In this document: positions 32,550 through 43,350 of the stretch, piece after piece
Layout of the letters: every line of letters starts with the position of its first letter
How positions within the stretch are numbered: position 1 is the stretch's first letter
Source: Muricea muricata
Taxonomy: Eukaryota > Cnidaria > Anthozoa > Malacalcyonacea > Plexauridae
Direction: 5' to 3'
NCBI GenBank assembly: GCA_963855995.1
Contig: OY979717.1
Coordinates: 44,963,544-45,027,543 of the forward strand
Length of the DNA stretch: 64,000 nucleotides
Translations under genes and position numbers: made by a program
The notes under the pieces: model-generated
What the model saw: the letters and a program-made list of their open reading frames with translations, nothing else
What the model was told of the DNA's origin: nothing
Databases searched by the model: none

Positions 32550-34698
32550 CAACTGTTGCACACCCAAATTCACTTTTCGGTAGGTTGATTGTTAGCCTCG
32601 CTTTACTAAGTCGTTCGAATAACTCACGTATTATCCTGATGTGGTCTTCCCATGATTCACTGGCAATGATAAGATCATCGATATAAACATCACAGCCATA
32701 AGGCTCCATAATAATACTGTTGATGAGGCGCTGAAATGTAGCAGGTGAATTCTTCATTCCGAAAGGCATAACTTTGTCTGATAGAGTCCGCTTGGGGTGA
32801 CAAATGCTGAAATTTCTTTTGCGCGTTCTGTGAGTGGAACTTGCCAAAATCCCTTGAGCAAATCAAATTTGGTGACGTACTTGGTGTTCCCAATACGATC
32901 AATACAGTCCTTCATTCGAGGTATGGGGAACGAGTCCGATTTTGTAACGTTGTTTACCTTGCGATAGTCTGTACACATATATACGGTATGAGCCATCTGG
33001 TTTTGGAACCAAAATGCAAGGGGAGCTCCAACTGCTATCACTGGGCTCAATGAAGTCGTTCGCTAACAGATAGTCTATTTCTTGTTGCAAATACGTCTGT
33101 TTCACAGGATTTAAACGGTACGGATGTTGTTTGATTGGATTTGCATTGTTTTCGATTTCCACGTCGTGGTAAATCATTTCCGTTCTTGATGGAACATCTG
33201 GAAATAGATGCATGTAGTCCCCAATAACTTTCTTTAAATCTTTTCTCTTCAATGGCTCAAGATGCTTCAATTTCTCGTCCAGGTTGTTTAGTACGTCTGA
33301 ATTGCTCAGCTTTGTCATGTCAGACAGAATTTGGGGCTCATAACTATCCTTGGGGAGACCTACATTAACTGCATTTACTACTTCTGGACCTATATCTTTC
33401 TTTCTTTCAAAGTAAGGCTTAAGCATGTTAATATGACATAACTGCTGGGACTTACGTCTGTCAGGTGTCTTTATCACGTAGTTCTGCTCACTATTTTTCT
33501 CACTAACTATGTAGGGCCAAAAATACCTAGCATGAAGGGGATGTCCTGGAACAGGGAGTAGAACAAGAACCTTATCACCAGGCTTAAAAGACCGGCTGAC
33601 CGCTTTTTTATCGAACTTAGTTTTCATTGAAACTTGAGCCGCCTGAAGGTTTGTCCTAGCTAGATCACATACTTTTGAAAGCCTGGTGCGAAATTCCGGA
33701 ACATATGAAAAAAGATTCAAGCAATCATTACTGTCAGATAAAAATTTCTCTTTGAAGAGTTTGAGCGGACCCCTCACCGCGTGACCGAAAACTAATTCGA
33801 AAGGACTAAAACCTGAGGATTCTTGAACAGATTCTTTAGCCGCAAACAACAGTAAATGAATTCCTTTATCCCAGCACTTTTCTGTATCGAAACAGTAAGT
33901 TTTGATCATTGTTTTCAAAGTCTGATGAAACCGCTCTAAAGCGCCTTGACTTTCGGGATGGTAAGCTGAAGACGAAAACTGCCTAATTTTCAGTTCGTGC
34001 ATGACTTGTTGGAAAATCCCGGACATGAAATTTGAACCTTGGTCAAACTGAATCCACTTAGGTAATCCGAACAATGAAAAGATTTTTATTAAAGCGTCGA
34101 CAATGGTTTTAGTTTTAATGTTTCGCAAAAGAATCGCTTCTGGAAATCTTGTTGAGGCACACGTTATCGTCAAAAAATACTGATTACCTGATTTAGTTTT
34201 TGGCAGAGGACCGACACAATCAATAATAACTCGGCTAAATGGTTCTTCAAATACCGGAATTGGGCGTAACGGAGCCTTAGGAGTCGTTTGATTTGGTTTT
34301 CCGACTAGCAGACAGGTGTGACATGTTCGGCAAAATTCAGTAACGTCTTTTCTCATCGACGGCCAATAAAAATATTCCAAAATTTTGTGTAGCGTTTTCT
34401 TTGAACCTAAATGTCCCGCTAACGGAATTTCATGCGCTAAGCTAAGCATTTCATAGCGGTAAACTTTTGGAATCACAATTTGATGTTTTACTGCCCACTC
34501 GTTTTCCGCAGAAACATCTGGTGGTCTCCATTTTCTCATCAAAATGTCGTTTTGGACGAAATAGCAAACCGGATTTTTAGACAATTCACTTTCTTCAACG
34601 GCTTTTTCAAACAGTGTCGAAATTTCTGGATCTTTATGTTGCTCGGTCATAAGATTAGATTTCGAAATCGATTGCGATAAAATTTTGTTTGTAAACAA
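32550..34698 (-). pseudogene. gypsy integrase then reverse transcriptase (inverted pol order)
   Basis: The integrase comes first. HHCC zinc finger: AHEIPLAGHLG ... CRTCHTC. DDE core: VIIDCVGPLP, IQFDQGSNFMSG, QGALERFHQTLK. Then a GPY-like region (FKPGDKVLVLLPVPGHPLH). Next, in the same 599-codon frame, the RT linker and first RT segments (DVEIENNANPIKQHPYRLNP; FIEPSDSSWSSPCILVPKPD). After a frameshift near 33000: CTDYRKVNNVTKSDSFPIPR, FDLLKGFWQVPL, MPFGMKNSPATFQ, and the catalytic YIDDLIIAS. Similarity ends near 32550 just past the RT palm, with no RNase H. Confidence 0.92.
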
Positions 34699-34875
34699 AT
34701 CGAAAGGTACGAATCGGCCAAATCGATGTCGTTGGCATGTTGATCATTTTGAGTAGAATCATTTTTAGCTCTAGCCATTGCTCGAGTAACAACACACGAA
34801 GGATAAAAATCAGGAAATTCCTCTTCAATAAAATCAGAATTTTGATCGAAACAAGGCTTATCAATTAAAATGGGA

Positions 34876-35286
34876 TCAGTAACTAGCTACCTTGTCGCCA
34901 GCAAGGTCATTGCCAAGAAGTAAACTAATACCTTTAAAAGGCAAATTCGGCTTGATGCCTACTTTAACAGGTCCAGAGACCAACTTTGAAGCCAAATAAA
35001 CGTTATGGAGCGGTATTGAAGAATAACCCACTGAATCTACTCCCTTAATTAGAACATTCGAACCCGAATAAGAATCATCCGAAAACGGTAAAGTATCCGT
35101 CAATAATAAAGATTGAGACGACCCAGTATCTCGTAAAATTTTAATGGAAGTAGCATTATACAAATCATTCTTTAAGGAAACAAAACCATCATGAATGAAT
35201 GGCTCGAAAATCTCCATAACTGAATTTGAATCGGCATTACTTTCCGAAGTAGTCTTATCGATCTCAGAAAACGTGTCATTCCGCAC
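34876..35286 (-). CDS. gypsy aspartic protease region
   Basis: The catalytic motif ILRDTGSSQSLLL (D-T-G-S) and the C-terminal hydrophobic-Gly signature GISLLLGNDLAGDKV mark a retropepsin. The frame ends with a stop at 34876, about 180 bases before the integrase frame, which lies in another frame. In Gmr1-type elements the protease precedes the integrase. It cleaves Gag-Pol. Confidence 0.85.
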   Translation of the reverse strand: MRNDTFSEIDKTTSESNADSNSVMEIFEPFIHDGFVSLKNDLYNATSIKILRDTGSSQSLLLTDTLPFSDDSYSGSNVLIKGVDSVGYSSIPLHNVYLASKLVSGPVKVGIKPNLPFKGISLLLGNDLAGDKVASY

Positions 35287-35289
35287 GTC

Positions 35290-35713
35290 ATTACGTAATT
35301 TTAAATTTTTTGATGAAACGAACCCTGTAGGTTTCGAATTTTCTTGGCCTTGCTCTTTTTTCTTTAATTTCCAACAATCGGAGACTAAATGTCCTTCCTT
35401 TTTACAATAGTTACAAATTTTGGGGTTAAATATTTTGTTTTTAGGTGATTGTTGTTGTTGTTCGAATTTTGTTGTACGTCGCGACTCGGAATTTGGATCG
35501 AAATTTGGACGATTGTCGAAATTTGGTTTAAAATTTTTGTCCTTGAATGCAAATCAATTATTTCCTAATAATTGTTTATTATCGTGCCCAAAATTTTGAT
35601 TTCGCGTCGAAAAGGACGGCGAATTTTGTTTATTCAAATGCGACATTTTATGAATCAGCGAGAAATCATCGGCCAAACGTGCTGCGTCATTTAAAGTTTT
35701 TGCTTGTCGTTCA
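35290..35713 (-). pseudogene. gypsy gag, C-terminal part with zinc knuckle
   Basis: Continues gag beyond the inserted element (FNERQAKTLNDAARLADDF). It contains a CCHC knuckle (ICNYCKKEGHLVSDCW: C-x2-C-x4-H-x4-C) near 35380-35425, which binds RNA in retroelement nucleocapsids. Asn/Phe-rich low-complexity sequence separates the two. Some stops are present. Confidence 0.75.
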
Positions 35714-36005
35714 TTAAAGTGTCCCTGTCAGAAAATGAGATTTCATATTTTTGAAATCTATGGTATTAAATATAAAGAAATTTGAAAGCAGAATCAAAAT
35801 TGCAATTTTAGTCTAAAAGTTATTGCCGTCCAAACATTAGGTTTTACTTTGTGAAAAATCTAAAAACCGCGCAAAAGAGACTGGAACGAAATAATGCGCG
35901 TGACGTAATAGTAGGAACTCGTCTAGCTCATCAATACAGAAATACTATTGCGTGTTATATCACTGAAAAGGCAAAAGCGCAAATAGAAGTCACGAAACTG
36001 AAAAA

Positions 36006-37268
36006 ATGCCGAACCGATGTGTAGTAGCCGGCTGCTGTAATGGTTCAGATGCAAAGAATGACATTTCACTCCATTTTATACCTTTTGCTGGGGACGACAG
36101 GCCCGAAGCGAAAAGGAGGCGCAAGCAGTGGGTTGACTTTGTCTGCGAGCAAAATGGGATCCAACTCCAAATTCGAGCATTTGTTCAAAACAGTTTGCGA
36201 AGGAGGATTTTGCGGGTACATTTTGTATCCACTCCGTAAAAGACCAAGGTTAACTACCGACGAAATTGGTATCGTTCCAATTCCAAAATATACCAATACT
36301 GCCGACGACAAACCTTTGTCTTCCAGAGCCAAGAGAATGGTATGTAAACAATTGATTTGATTTTAAAATTGTTGATTTTATTATGTTTTATGTTGTCAAA
36401 TATAAATTTGGTTAGTCACCTGTTCCAATGCAACATAGTGCAATTTTCTCACAAATTAGTTATTTATATAGATTGTAAAAGAAGCTTTTTCGATGCAATC
36501 AACCGATGTTGGTGTAAGTCACGAAAGCGTTACAAATGTAAATGAGCCACAGGCAATGGATAGGACAGAAAATATCGATGAAAAAAGCGATTGTGAACAT
36601 GATATAGCAGAGGAGACCCAATTTTTCACGCCTAAAAGCAATGTAAGTTTATTGTTTTCAGTGTTTTGTACTTTGGCTTAGTTTACAGAGGTCAAGAGCA
36701 ATTATAAAGTAATTCGATGCAGTAAATTAGGCATACACGCGTTGTGTTCACTAATTGTTTAGAAAATTGATATTTCCACGGAAACCCTTGGTTATGTTGG
36801 CTGTGCATATTTGATAAAAGAAAGAAGAAAAACTTGGAAGAAGTACATTACATTAAAAGCAAAATACGATGAAATGATTAAAGTAACACGTTCCAAAGGT
36901 ATATACATACAATTTTATGTCTAGTGTGATCTGTCAGTATGCGCCACATGAAAAAGCCGTGTGATATGTTTCAGATTGATTGCATGCATGTTCATATGTT
37001 ATATGATGCAATAGTAAGATGTATACGTATTAGGAAAATTGTCTGAAAAATAGGCTGAAAGTACAAGTTATTTAACTCAACTAAGTAAATGGAAAGAAGG
37101 TAAAAAATAAGTGATGCTATATATTTTCTAGTTTCTGTCGTACTTGCTCAAGGAAAAACTACAGGAGCTGCAAAATCGACTGGACGAGCACCTCCACGAT
37201 GTGCAGTGAGCAAGAATCTGATGAAGGGACATAAAAATATTAAAGACTGCCCAAAAAATCAAAAGTAA
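36006..37268 (+). pseudogene. THAP zinc-finger protein, four exons
   Basis: Exon 1 (36006-36339) encodes a THAP domain: MPNRCVVAGCCNGSD, SLHFIPF, KQWVDF. After a frame change near 36140-36150 come KWDPTPNSSICSKQF and EDFAGTF; a second change leads to RPRLTTDEIGIVPIP. In the C2CH motif the His position reads Gln (CSKQF). Exons 2 (36472-36642), 3 (36763-36898) and 4 (37132-37268) have good GT..AG sites and stay in frame. They encode an acidic linker, a basic helical segment (LIKERRKTWKKYITLKAKYD) and a Ser/Lys-rich tail. THAP domains bind DNA and occur in P and Kolobok transposases, but no catalytic domain follows here. Confidence 0.75.
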
Positions 37269-37709
37269 AGAAATTTATCAGGGCTAGCCTAGCTTGCACA
37301 CATGCTGATGTGTCTATATAAAGCTTTCTTGTTTTGATTTGTTTTGTACAATATTTAATCTACTACAATGGTTGTTGTTTATAATCCATGAATACATGTT
37401 TATTGAAGTATATAAAATATTATTAATACAATCCAATGAGCATATACCAATGACCAATGTTTTACACCATGCAATATTTCTTGCAACTTGCAATGCAAAT
37501 CTGACTTAGGTTGATGCTATTTGAAATGAAGTGCTAACAATGTGCGAGTCTGTCCCTATTCTGCTTTATAGCTGCTACTCTCATAAAAAACTGTCTTTAA
37601 GCACTTAATTACTGAAAAGTGCTGTGAAGAATCTTAGCAGAGCACTGTACTAGTAGTTTCTATACGACTAATGTTTACATTACATGGGCCTAAAAACTAC
37701 ATTGCAAGT

Positions 37710-38817
37710 TTAAAGAAAAGTTGCAGCGTCTATACGCTTTACACACAATATATAATTTATTGAATAATTTATAATTACGAGCAGTCCTCCTAGCTCTACA
37801 AATCCTACGAAGTCTTCGTCAAAAGCTGGCATGAAGTGTCTCCTTATCTTCTCGTATGCGCAAGCTGGCAAGGGATATCGTCGATTCCCCAAATGCCCAT
37901 CTACATAAAGTTCTGTATGCCGTGCTTCGAAAGAATCTGCATGCACAAATAGACAAGTCTTTTCAATAAGACGCTTACTTGTAAATACACATGTAAATGC
38001 ATAAAGGTATAAACAGATGTTCGGTATATATCTATATAAGCCTTTTGCCTGAGAAATGCGAGCGTGTTTTATGGCACGCATGTGTTTTGCGATGACGTGG
38101 GTATATTTAATAAAGATGCATAAATAAATAAATAATATAAATGAGTAACGCGCTATTTACCTGTCTTCTGTGCCTGTTTGGCGGTATTCTTGCTTTTCTC
38201 TAGTTCGCAAGTTCGTGGCTGCAAAACGGAGCGACCACTTGTCTAGACATAGGCTGTCAAAACCAGGATGCTTGGTAATGCATGATGGAGCGACTTCAGC
38301 TTCTTGTATCACTGTTTCACTTTGTAAACATTGTGCGCACTCGTCGATTTCTACACAACATTCACATTCTTTCGCATTATGAAGCAGTTCAAGGCGACAA
38401 TTACCACATTTACGCCTAAAATATTAGAGTTTGTACTTTTAATTATGATGTGTATTTAGAAGCAGACAAGTCACGAAACCTAAGGTCACGCAACAAAATC
38501 AGAGTGATATATTTACCATTTATTCAATTCTTCCAAACCATATATCAAGTCTTCGTTGCAGTTCCTTAAGACGTTCGTCGTATTTTTGTCTTTTTTCGCG
38601 GTAATTTGCGAGCCATTCTTCGTCGGCAACTGGTTCATTAGCATATGGACCGATGTCTTTCTCATTAGCGGTGCTGCTTGAGTTCGCTCTTCGCTTCAGT
38701 GCTGTTTTCATTTGTTTCGCTTGATTTCGCTATTTGATACGGCCCAGGAATATAGTTCCAGTCAGAGTCATCGCTTTGGTAACTGTTATTTTCCGTATCA
38801 GAACTGGATGACGGCAT
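37710..38817 (-). pseudogene. P2X7 cytoplasmic ballast-like domain protein, three exons
   Basis: Leftward gene. Exon 1 (38817-38517): MPSSSSDTENNSYQSDDSD, then a coiled coil (ANYREKRQKYDERLKELQRR) with one frame change. Exon 2 (38415-38161): RKCGNCRLELLHNAKECECC, then CITKHPGFDSLCLDKWSLRF. Exon 3 (from 37936): FRSTAYRTLCRWAFG, then after a frame change RRYPLPACAYEKIRRHF and GFVEL. The pattern W-x-CGNC ... EC.CC ... CITxHPGF..CL..W ... AYR...RW..G ... LPxC....IR matches the zinc- and guanine-nucleotide-binding cytoplasmic domain of P2X7 receptors, known also as a standalone protein in invertebrates. The matching exon order, splice sites and phases support a real gene. Confidence 0.78.
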
Positions 38818-39087
38818 TTTTATTCAATGTTTGCAAGCACACGCTCCGTAAATATATACTATGCACTAAGACGATAGCCAAACGAGTTCCTACTATTACG
38901 TATAGTTACCAGTTTCCCACTTTCGCGGTTTTCAAAAACTTTTGCCGTTAAAATTTGAAATTTTTAAATTTTATTGCCCAATATCTCTGTGAAAACAAGC
39001 TCAATTTTAAATCTGTTTTGTATTTTCATAATCTACGTTTCAAGAAGATTCTATTAATGCAAAATCTAATTTTCTGACAGGGACACT

Positions 39088-39994
39088 TTAATGAAAGCTC
39101 GAATATCAACATGAATACATCGTTTAAATTCCTCGACCAGAAACAGCTCTCGCAGTTTTTTATACTCCTTTTTGATTTTTTCAGAATCACACCAACGATC
39201 AAATAATTGTTCTTTAGTTCTCGCAAATTCGACAAATGTTTGATTAGATTGTTTTTCACAATTTCGAAATTTTTGGTGGTAGGCTTCGGGGACCAACTCA
39301 TAACCCTTCAAAATAACTTGTTTTACCGTGTCATAATTTGACGCCTGTCCTAGGGATAACTGGGTGTAAATTTCCTGTGCTTTACCTTTAGAACACACTG
39401 TATTAATAAGGCCCAGTGTTCTTTTGGCCATTTTAAATTTTCTGCAACTTTTTGGAAATGTAAGAAGTACTGGTCTACGTCCTGCTCTTGAAACGGCGGA
39501 ACAAGTCGGATGTGCTTAGTTATATCAAACGACGATGAGTGTCTCGTGCTTGAATGACCTTCGTCTGTCCCCCCAGCTAACTCTAACTTTTTGAGCTCTA
39601 AAGCATGATCTAATTCTAGCCTACGTAACTCAAACTCTCTCTGACGCTGTCTCTCTTTTTCTTCACGTGCTCTCTCTTCACGTTCTCGCTCTTTTTCCTC
39701 ACGCTCTCGTTCTCGCTCATATTCTAACTTCTTAAGTTCTAACTCGTATTTATATTTTAGAGAGAAGTCCGGCCTGTCATTTGAGGAGGCGGGATTTTGG
39801 GAGACAGGCTCTTTAAAGACACCTTCCTTAACTAAATGTTCATTAACCGCATTACGTATCTCTTCTACCTTCATTACTGTTCTAACATCTAACTCCAAGT
39901 GTTTTCCTAACACTAGGAGGTCATCCTTTTTCAGTTTCTCAAATTCTCCCGAAACGGGGTTGGCCATAAACTGCTCTGGATCAAACTTGGACAT
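39088..39994 (-). pseudogene. gypsy gag, N-terminal part
   Basis: MSKFDPEQFMANPVSGEFEK starts the protein. A long coiled coil of Glu/Arg repeats (EREREREEKEREREERAREE) follows, then the capsid-like segment HIRLVPPFQEQDVDQYFLHF, typical of gypsy Gag. A frameshift around 39350-39430 moves the frame to TLGLINTVCSKGKAQEIYTQ and VPEAYHQKFRNC. The coding sequence stops where the TTAA-flanked element begins (39087) and resumes at 35713. Confidence 0.8.
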
Positions 39995-40092
39995 TATAAG
40001 TCACAACTAACTACAATAACTTGTGGTCTTATTTCTTAACTGATCTATTTTACAAAATATCGTTTTACGGGTTTCCCGCCTGAACCCCCAAT

Positions 40093-40700
40093 TGTTACGT
40101 TTGCCGTAACAAGAAAGACTTAAAGAAGAGAAGACATTATATTTTCTATATATTTATTAATAAAAGATATAATAAAGAACGAAGAAATAGGATAGTTTAA
40201 ACTTATCTGACTTATGACAATGACGCAGCTTTGCTTTTTACGTTCTGTCCTTCACTTTACAGCTTCTTTTCCTTTTTACTTCTTATAGCTCTTAACAATA
40301 ACTCCACTAATTGTTCTCTTCTTCAAATAAGTCGCACAATAACGTAGAATTATAACCAGAATATATATAGCAATATTTCAACCAACAATATAGATAACCA
40401 ACGAAACCATTTTTCCACCCCCCCCCCCCCGAGCTTGGACTGTTCGCTCTTTATATACGCTCTGAAATTCTATTTACAGAACATTATATAATTTCTACTT
40501 TTAGGTTATTACTTAATTTTTTATATATAGTCTGCGAGTCAGCATGGCTCAGCATTATTAGGTATTATTATGTATTACTTAGTAATGATTGCGTAATGTC
40601 TGACCTTACTGACCTCTCGCCACACGACATACCATTCGGCTCCGGATACCTCATGTGATATCATCAACTGCTAAAGTGCAAAACCTATTAATCTGTAACA
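40093..40700 (-). repeat. 5' LTR of the gypsy element
   Basis: In element orientation it starts TGTTACAGATTAATAGG (40700) and ends GGCAAACGTAACA (40093), giving TG..CA ends with 6 bp inverted termini (TGTTAC/GTAACA). ATTGGGGGTTCAGGCGGG follows directly, in the primer-binding-site position. Length 608 bp. No second copy is found in the window. Confidence 0.75.
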
Positions 40701-41100
40701 TCTGCTCCTACGGAAGCGTGTAGGTATCATCTGGAATTCTGAAAATCCGAAATCCGAAAATCCGGAAATCTGAAAATTCGAGATCCGAAAATCCGGAATT
40801 CTGAATATCCGAGATCCGAAAATCTGAAAATCCGAGATCCGAAAATCTGAAAATCCGAGATCAGAAAATCCGAGTTGCCAGAGCGCTGATAAAGGGTCAG
40901 GGTTATTTCAGATCCGTCAGAGCACCTCCTGCTACTCCGCAGGCTAATTGTATATTGACTAGTAACAACTATTTCAACGGCTTTTTTCGTTTTAAATATT
41001 TTTTAAATGTGTTTAAGGATGAGTAATATGTTATGAACGAGAAAAAATTTTAAGGACGAGAAAAACTTTGAAAAAAATGTGAAAAAAGAACACATATATA

Positions 41101-41186
41101 AAAGCGACTCAACGGGTTCTCGAACCAGCGCTGCTCACAACATGTGACACAACGCCTCTACCCACTGCGCCAAGGATGCTCGCTGA
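41101..41186 (-). tRNA. tRNA-like/SINE-type Pol III module
   Basis: On the minus strand: TTGGCGCAGTGGGTAGAGGC (A-box TGGCGCAGTGG), an anticodon-arm-like CACATGTTGTG, GGTTCGAGAACC in the B-box position, and CGCTTTT at the end. The T-stem is imperfect, so a tRNA-derived SINE head or pseudogene is more likely than a working tRNA. Confidence 0.45.
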
Positions 41187-41214
41187 AAGAATCGCATCAA
41201 AAATTGAATTTAAA

Positions 41215-41246
41215 TCCTAACCCTAACCCTAACCCTAATCCTAACC
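41215..41246 (+). repeat. Telomere-type (CCCTAA)n tract
   Basis: CCTAACCCTAACCCTAACCC, continuing CTAATCCTAACCTGAG: four to five copies of the TTAGGG-complement repeat with two variants, internal to the TA-flanked element. Confidence 0.8.
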
Positions 41247-41403
41247 TGAGTTTAGGTGACTAGGTGACGGATCTGAAATAGCCCTAACCCTTTATCAGCG
41301 CTCTGGCAACTCGGATTTTCGGATTTCGGATTTTCAGAATTCCGGATTTTTGGATCTCGGATTTTCAGAATTCCGGATGATACCTACACGCTTCCGTATG
41401 CTC

Positions 41404-42303
41404 CCTTGCTCCAAAGATTGACGAATTTGGTGCTGTAGCATCTATTAATCATGCTGACATCATTTGCATAACCGAGACCTGCCTATCTCCTGCAATCCTT
41501 GATACCGTGTTACCTATGCCTAATTTCAATTTAATTTGCTCAGAAACGATCGTTTAGGTCCTAATGGTAGAGATGTCTATACCTACGTAAACAGCAACAT
41601 TTATTGCAGGCACTTGACGGAATTAGAAAGCCAGTCAGTTGAGTCTTTTTTTGCTAATTGCTATATACCATTCTAAAGCATAGCGCAAATCTGAAAATGC
41701 TGAACTTTACTAACAGTCCAATGTAATGGTGATTTCTCTCTGTACCTTCTGAGGCCATAGTTCTGCTTAAAAGCGCGATTAGATGGAAACCATATTAAAA
41801 GAATTGCCTGTTTGTCGCACACGATGAAGGTAGCCAAAAGAGCTGATCCAATCCTATAGATTTGTGTCTAACTAATTCGACAGGAAATATTTTCCAATCA
41901 ATTAAATTTCCTCCCATTGGAACGAGCGATTCTTATACGATTCTTATGAAAGCTCAGGATCCGGGCAGTTCACCAATATGGAAACGCGATCTCAGACACA
42001 GCAGTATTCGACTCTTTGGACGGTATATCGCCTCATTTGATTGGCTTGCCATTTTAGATATACATGATTGAGATACAAAATATGGAAAGTTCAACGATTC
42101 AATGATTGACATTTTTTCCTTTAGAGCGCAGTAGTGTACAGAATTGTGATAAACCGTGGATTACGTCATCAATAAAGTCCGGTATTGCGAGACGCCAGAA
42201 AGCCCGCACTATAGTCTCGCGCAGGAATCACGCACGGTCGGCTCAAGGTTGTACTATTTGGCAGAGAAATTATATAAGAAGAAAGCGAATTGAGCTTTTC
42301 TGA
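41404..42303 (+). pseudogene. Non-LTR retrotransposon fragment (endonuclease to RT linker)
   Basis: The apurinic-endonuclease-type segment EFGAVASINHADIICITETC, SPAILDTVLPMPNF and, one frame over, NDRLGPNGRDVYTYVNSN matches the N-terminal domain of CR1/Jockey-like elements. Farther on, CDKPWITSSIKSGIARRQKA and IWQRNYIRRKRI match the linker before the reverse transcriptase. RT proper is missing after 42303. Multiple frameshifts; 5'-containing but truncated copy. Ends about 330 bp before the first EGF exon. Confidence 0.7.
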
Positions 42304-42632
42304 TATTAGTAGCCACCAACAAAAGACGAATTTCGTATACGTAAACTAAGCATGTGGTCGGCTTCTTCTTTTAGGGGAGAAGCTAGCGGGGAGTATATTT
42401 TATATTCTTGTTCTGCCTATCTAACTTTTTAACATTTTAAATCAACCTTATTTCAAAAGAAATTAGTCGGGAAGAAACCTGGATATTAATACACTCCTTC
42501 TCTAAATTATTTAGCGCTCTAAGCGCTTCGCCGTGGAGTTCAGTGGCCAATCATAGTTTCTTTTTGTGCAAACTGGCTTGTGGTCTTTTAAACTTCCATT
42601 TAAACCTTTAAATTTTTGATAATTATATATAG

Positions 42633-42758
42633 ATGTGGATGAATGTTTGCAAGGTATTGACAACTGCGACAGTAATTCTAGATGTATTAACACCATTGGA
42701 AGCTTTGTGTGCCAATGTAATGACGACGGCTATAGATGGAATGGCCGATACTGTTCTG
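42633..42758 (+). CDS. Calcium-binding EGF exon 1 of gene 1
   Basis: 126-base exon, phase 1 at both ends (acceptor TATATATAG, donor GTAAGTAG). Encodes DVDECLQGIDNCDSNSRC ... INTIGSFVCQC ... YRWNGRYC. DVDEC plus N..GSF gives a calcium-binding EGF-like domain with six cysteines. Such domains act as extracellular spacers and protein-binding modules between receptor domains. Confidence 0.9.
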
Positions 42759-43227
42759 GTAAGTAGTGCAATCTAATATTTATTTGATTTTTATGACTAC
42801 AGTACCTGATTGAGTGCATATTATACTAGACATATGTATTTACATATTTCTATTAGAACAAGGCATGAATCAGTAAAAAGACATGTAGCAAAGTCACACC
42901 ACTATCCTCAAATCGCAGTTAACTTTCGCTTGAAAATTGCAGTTTTATATTTTTTGTGGTACGTTAACCAAATAATGCAAACCAACCCAAAGGCTGGATT
43001 TTCAAAGCCTAAATGATATTTAAGAATGTCATAATTTATTATAAAAATACCAACGTAATTAAAAAAATAGAAAATAGATTGGACTGGCGTCACCAGATTA
43101 CTTTTGAAAATTAAAATTTAAGTCAAAACAACAAATAACGAGAGAATTGAACAAAAATTTAAAAATGCATCTACTTGTATAATTATGGGCAGAAATGCAA
43201 GTGAATTTCGCTGTGTTTTACTCATAG

Positions 43228-43350
43228 ACATCGATGAATGTTCTGCATCGACTGACAACTGTGACACCAATGCTTATTGCTTAAACACTCCTGGATCTTT
43301 CCTGTGCTGGTGCAACAGTGGATTTACGGGGAATGGGACTGTTTGTGAAG
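43228..43350 (+). CDS. Calcium-binding EGF exon 2 of gene 1
   Basis: 123-base exon, phase 1 at both ends (acceptor CTCATAG, donor GTACTT). [40 protein letters not shown]: a second cbEGF domain with six cysteines and an N-glycosylation site (NGT). Spliced in frame with its neighbours. Confidence 0.9.

Larger units (their letters stand above)
35718..39087. mobile_element. 3.4 kb TTAA-flanked TIR element carrying THAP and P2X7-ballast-type genes
   Basis: Begins AGTGTCCCTGTCAGAAAAT and ends with its exact inverse ATTTTCTGACAGGGACACT, flanked by TTAA at 35714-35717 and 39088-39091. Weaker inverted similarity continues inward for about 200 bp (GTAATAGTAGGAACTCGT at 35910 against 38886). It is inserted in gypsy gag, which reads through on both sides. 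TTAA targets suggest Kolobok or piggyBac. Two spliced genes converge inside: THAP (36006-37268, rightward) and ballast-domain (38817-37710, leftward). No transposase core domain was recognised. Confidence 0.88.
32550..40700 (-). mobile_element. Gmr1-type Ty3/gypsy LTR retrotransposon, truncated, split by a TTAA element
   Basis: Reading leftward: LTR (40700-40093), primer-binding region, gag (39994-39088 and 35713-about 35290), aspartic protease (35286-34876), integrase (34698-about 33480), reverse transcriptase (about 33100-32550). RNase H and the second LTR are absent, so the element is truncated in the RT at about 32550. Integrase before reverse transcriptase is the copia-like order of the Gmr1 group of gypsy elements. 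Gag is interrupted by the 3.4 kb element at 35718-39087. Confidence 0.88.
40711..41396. mobile_element. 686 bp TA-flanked TIR element with tRNA-like unit and telomere-like repeats
   Basis: Ends are CGGAAGCGTGTAGGTATCATC and its inverse, flanked by TA (40709-40710 and 41397-41398), as in Tc1/mariner-type insertions. Inside each end are clusters of ATCCGAAAATC(T/C)G in inverted orientation, then GAGTTGCCAGAGCGCTGATAAAGGGT. The middle carries a tRNA-like sequence and (CCCTAA)n. It abuts the gypsy LTR, 10 bp away. No protein-coding sequence. Confidence 0.75.

Noticed and set aside
41215..41246. CCCTAA tract taken as a true telomere
   Set aside because: Short, degenerate, and enclosed in a TIR element in the middle of other sequence.
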